DNA of 10,396 nt from Isohypsibius dastychi (lineage: Eukaryota > Tardigrada > Eutardigrada > Parachela > Isohypsibiidae): assembly GCA_034696485.1 (NCBI GenBank), contig JAQIWT010001542.1, positions 1 to 10,396 on the forward strand. Direction: 5' to 3'. Below, one piece after another: positions 8,083 to 10,396 of this stretch. Each line of letters begins with the position of its first letter. Positions within the stretch are counted from its first letter, which is position 1. The notes under the pieces were generated by a model, which was not told the DNA's origin, searched no databases, and saw only the letters and a list, made by a program, of their open reading frames with translations. The position numbers were made by a program, and so were the translations under genes.

Positions 8083-8440
8083 TGTCATCTGGTAGTGAAA
8101 GAAGTCGTGCAAATACTGGTGGTATGATATCAGTTGTCGCTGGCAAAGGAAGCATGGGTGTCAGCCAAGGAGCATCTGTTCAACGACAAACAAAAGTGGA
8201 AGTATCAAACGGGTTCTTGATTGTGACACTGTTGACGATCCCATGTGCTGTGTCCCTTGTCCCGATCAATCTTTTTTTAATTTTCAACATTTCGCTCCGC
8301 AATGGCAAATGCCCGACTTCTACGCGCCGGCTGCCATGCTGATGTTTTTCGAATCTATCGTCGATCCCATTTATTTTGTCATCGCTATGCGCGACTTGCG
8401 AACGGCTTTGAAGCAGTTATCCACGTTTAATTCAACTTAG
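8083..8440 (+). pseudogene. Rhodopsin-like GPCR pseudogene, 3' part (TM6-TM7)
   Basis: After the AG at 8081-8082 a frame runs through a Ser/Gly-rich loop-3 end and a hydrophobic TM6 (GFLIVTLLTIPCAVSLVPIN). At the T-run near 8272-8279 the homology leaves this frame and resumes in another (ORF of 8243). That frame gives the extracellular loop 3 and TM7, FFESIVDPIYFVIAMRDLR, a DPxxY-like variant of NPxxY, and a short tail ending in TAG at 8438-8440. The frame change at the poly-T run is a typical slippage indel. Orientation and order match the 5' part at 1810-2750, and together they make one seven-helix receptor split by the transposon. Receptor assignment is firm by TM7 motif and order; the subfamily is not. 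Confidence 0.75.
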
Positions 8441-8463
8441 CTGCACTCAAGTTTGGCAAGGCG

Positions 8464-8516
8464 CATTACTGTACTGTACTCACTGCTCTGGCTCATTACT
8501 GTACTCACTTCTCTCA
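8464..8516. repeat. Two-copy short direct repeat
   Basis: CATTACTGTACT begins at 8464 and again at 8494, each followed by a CACTxCTCT-like word; the first copy has an extra GTACT. Spacing is 30 bp. It is a small local duplication just downstream of the GPCR stop. Confidence 0.45.
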
Positions 8517-8527
8517 CATATTAGGTT

Positions 8528-8768
8528 GATTGCGATTTTACCCAAATGGATGACGTGACGCCGAAATGGATCACACGCCCAACTTCAAATCGACCTATCT
8601 CGGTCCGTATGAGTCCGAATGGATCAGATCATGCAAAATCGACTCTTGCGTGATGAGATCTATCCGAATCGCTGACAGTGAGCCATGTGATGTCAGTGTT
8701 CAGAGAGTTCATTTTGGCCGTGTGATCCATTTTGGCGTCATGTCATCCATCTGCGAGAAATCGCAATC
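8528..8768. repeat. Fold-back repeat B with 50-bp inverted arms
   Basis: The arms 8528-8577 and 8719-8768 match at 44 of 50 positions when one is inverted. They begin GATTGCGATT and end GGATCACACG. The 141-bp centre is itself weakly palindromic (GAGTCCGAATGG against GATCTATCCGAAT). An open frame from 8566 crosses the element; residues 17-50 (8614-8715) are 16/34 identical to the minus-strand frame at 224-325. No clear target duplication flanks the arms. A MITE or fold-back element is likely. Confidence 0.65.
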
Positions 8769-9572
8769 GACTCAGTTCCCGAGGATATTGCTTACATGAA
8801 GAACGTCATTATTTTGGTAGGAATGAGTTCAGAATGGTATTCGCTATCAGAGTTGGACATCTTCTTACCGCACTCACATTTTATTTCCGACGGCTGCATT
8901 ACCAATGCACCAGTTACCCCAATAATCTCCCAATTTGAAAATATCGCATTTGTCTTCTCGGAGAGCAGCATTCAGCTCCAACACTTGCTTGAGTACAATG
9001 CATGCTCTGAACTCTGTAATTGCGACTAAAGTTGAATGATGAAACTACTTCTTCGTGGTTCGAACTGCTTACCAATTTGTTTACCGCCCGCCTTTCCGCC
9101 AACTACTCGCTGCCCGGAGAACGACAGACAACTGTTGGTTGCAGTTGGACAAAGAGACTGGCTAACTGAATCACTGCAAGCCGGTCCGTGTTTCACTACA
9201 AAGCGTCCAATTCTCCCTTCGCCACACTGTTGGCATAGCACTGGAACCGCAAAAATTGAGCTGCTCTGATTTTATGCATCCATATCTCTGTCCACCTTGG
9301 GGCATCGCAGGTTCAGCCGTGGGTATGGAGGTGGCGCTTTTTGGTGTCAAAAATTCAGGTGTCTTATCTTTTGATGATGAAGGCGATATATCGTCCGCTG
9401 TATATTCTGCTCAAAAAATGTGGTTCTTATCTTTGAACGTTATTGGAGTTATATTCAGCAGAAGAAAATCACACATTATCTGGATTTCCGTCAGATGAGT
9501 AACGAACTAGTATGTTCGAAACAACCAGACGAATCAGAGAAGAGCAACAGCTATGGCAAGGAAAACTGTTAA
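8769..9572. other. No recognisable gene; three weak open frames
   Basis: Frames at 8796-9029, 9036-9269 and 9256-9498 are each about 77-80 codons and start at an ATG or near one. None shows a known motif. The last contains a hydrophobic stretch (MWFLSLNVIGVIF) followed by basic residues. They neither join by clear splice sites nor match each other. They could be exons of an unknown or decayed gene, and are not called as genes. Confidence 0.4.
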
Positions 9573-9587
9573 GGGGGGGGGGGGGGG
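9573..9587 (+). repeat. Poly-G homopolymer (15 G)
   Basis: An uninterrupted run of 15 G follows GTTAA and precedes TAGTTTCC. It is rare outside microsatellites and is prone to length error in sequencing. Confidence 0.85.
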
Positions 9588-9774
9588 TAGTTTCCATATC
9601 ACTTCCACTACCAGCAGCGAAGCAGAAAGCTGGAAATTTGTTCCACTTTGCTCAGCAAAACGAAGATCTTAAAAGGTGCGCCTGGTAACTAGAGGATTAT
9701 AGTTGAACGCACATGACTCACTTAAACACAAGACCAGCAGAAAATATGCCTGGAAAAAACTCTAAGGGTTTTTT

Positions 9775-9794
9775 ATAATCTGTTTTCAGATTAT
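9775..9794. repeat. Perfect hairpin, 8-bp stem, T4 loop
   Basis: ATAATCTG (9775-9782) and CAGATTAT (9787-9794) pair exactly around TTTT. A T-run precedes it. There is no gene context, so no terminator role is claimed. Confidence 0.5.
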
Positions 9795-9935
9795 CTAGTC
9801 CACCCACTTACTGTCGGAGTCTTCGTGACCTTCTCATTCTTGTTTATAGCATTTTTTCGAATCGACAATTTCAATGCATCTTTTATTCTTGAAGGAATAT
9901 TTGTAAATGAAATCTTCGCATGAACATCAAACAGT

Positions 9936-10215
9936 GACGGAGACCCCCTCAGATTTCCGCCAACCCATTGGGTGTCCCCATGAATGTACCCCTCAAGATA
10001 CCACTGCCCCCTCAAGATACCACCAACCCCTTAGGGTCCAACATTAGTGTACCCCTCAAGTTACTACCGACCCCCTGAAGATACCACCGACCCCCTAGGG
10101 GGCCAGTATTAGTGTACCCCTCAAGTTACTACCGACCCCCTGAAGATACCACCAACCTCCTAGGGGGCCAGTATTAGTGTACCCCTCAAGTTACCACCGA
10201 CCCCCTAAGAGGTCC
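9936..10215 (+). repeat. 65-bp-period satellite with nested 20-bp subrepeat
   Basis: GTGTACCCCTCAAG begins units at 10047, 10112 and 10177 (exact 65-bp steps). A 63-bp variant unit precedes them from about 9985, and a more degenerate one from about 9936. Each unit contains an internal near-duplication (ACCCCTCAAGTTACTACCG and ACCCCCTGAAGATACCACC), pointing to growth from a roughly 20-bp ancestor. One unit contains the perfect palindrome CCCCCTAGGGGG (10091-10102), imperfect in the next unit. Confidence 0.85.
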
Positions 10216-10219
10216 ACAT

Positions 10220-10367
10220 GGGTACGTACGTATGGGTACGTACGTATGGGTACGTATGTATGGGTACGTATGTATGGATACGTATGTATGGATACGTATG
10301 TATGGATACGTATGTATGGATACGTATGTATGGGTACGTACGTATGGGTACGTACGTATGGGTACGT
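10220..10367 (+). repeat. 14-bp-period TACGTA-rich tandem array
   Basis: There are ten full copies and one 8-base partial copy. The order is GGGTACGTACGTAT twice, GGGTACGTATGTAT twice, GGATACGTATGTAT four times, GGGTACGTACGTAT twice, then GGGTACGT. The unit contains no stop in any frame, so open frames on both strands here are artefacts. It starts within a few bases of the 65-bp satellite. Confidence 0.92.
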
Positions 10368-10396
10368 TGACAGGTTTGGGTTTCAAATCTAGCAAA

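Noticed and set aside
9050-9075. GGTTCGAACTG resembling a tRNA T-arm
   Set aside because: No acceptor stem, D-arm or anticodon stem can be placed around it.
9791-10015. Minus-strand open frame of 74 codons at the satellite edge
   Set aside because: It starts inside the satellite region and shows no recognised motif; probably chance.
9936-10215. CRISPR-like regular repeats
   Set aside because: Units are contiguous tandem copies with no unique spacers, in eukaryotic context.
10177-10395. YVRMGTYVW-type repeat protein on plus strand and its minus-strand partner
   Set aside because: The 14-bp unit is open in all six frames; no start context, domain or splice signal supports a gene.

Overview
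The window reads as eukaryotic DNA from a small invertebrate. It has a multi-exon gene with seven short GT-AG introns (53-118 bp), a decayed rhodopsin-like GPCR, several tandem repeat arrays and fold-back repeats, and no bacterial-style operon. The GPCR sequence (an LRTPFNAYLLNL-type TM2, AWCTYHLY before TM3, THRQHHT in loop 2) and the intron sizes suggest a tardigrade. That placement is an inference from family resemblance and could not be checked by search.

The centre is one complete DNA transposon at 2933-7445 (4,513 bp). It is flanked by an exact 9-bp target-site duplication (CTTTTTCTT at 2924-2932 and 7446-7454). It ends in long inverted repeats that begin GGCAC[C/T]TTGTAAT and consist mostly of a G-rich GGGTGGGCGT-type minisatellite. 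It encodes an eight-exon Mutator-like (MULE) transposase at 3666-6953. All three candidate catalytic acids (D366, D434, E499/E500), a CxxH motif and a C-terminal Cys/His cluster are present. The only visible lesion is one surplus nucleotide near 5359, which creates a stop between the second Asp and the Glu.

The transposon separates two parts of a GPCR pseudogene. TM1 to intracellular loop 3 lie at 1810-2750, and TM6-TM7 to the stop lie at 8083-8440, on the same strand. The simplest reading is that the transposon inserted into a loop-3 intron or the adjoining region. The receptor has at least two in-frame stops and three frame changes, so it is dead regardless of the insertion.

Outside this core, two imperfect fold-back repeats (191-391 and 8528-8768) share a related core of 34 codons on opposite strands. 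The right end of the window (9936-10367) is a 65-bp-period satellite followed directly by a 14-bp-period TACGTA-rich array. The intervals 420-1800, 7455-8080 and 8770-9930 show no gene I can recognise. They contain small hairpins, a repeated ACTGG/CCAGT motif cluster and a 15-G homopolymer.
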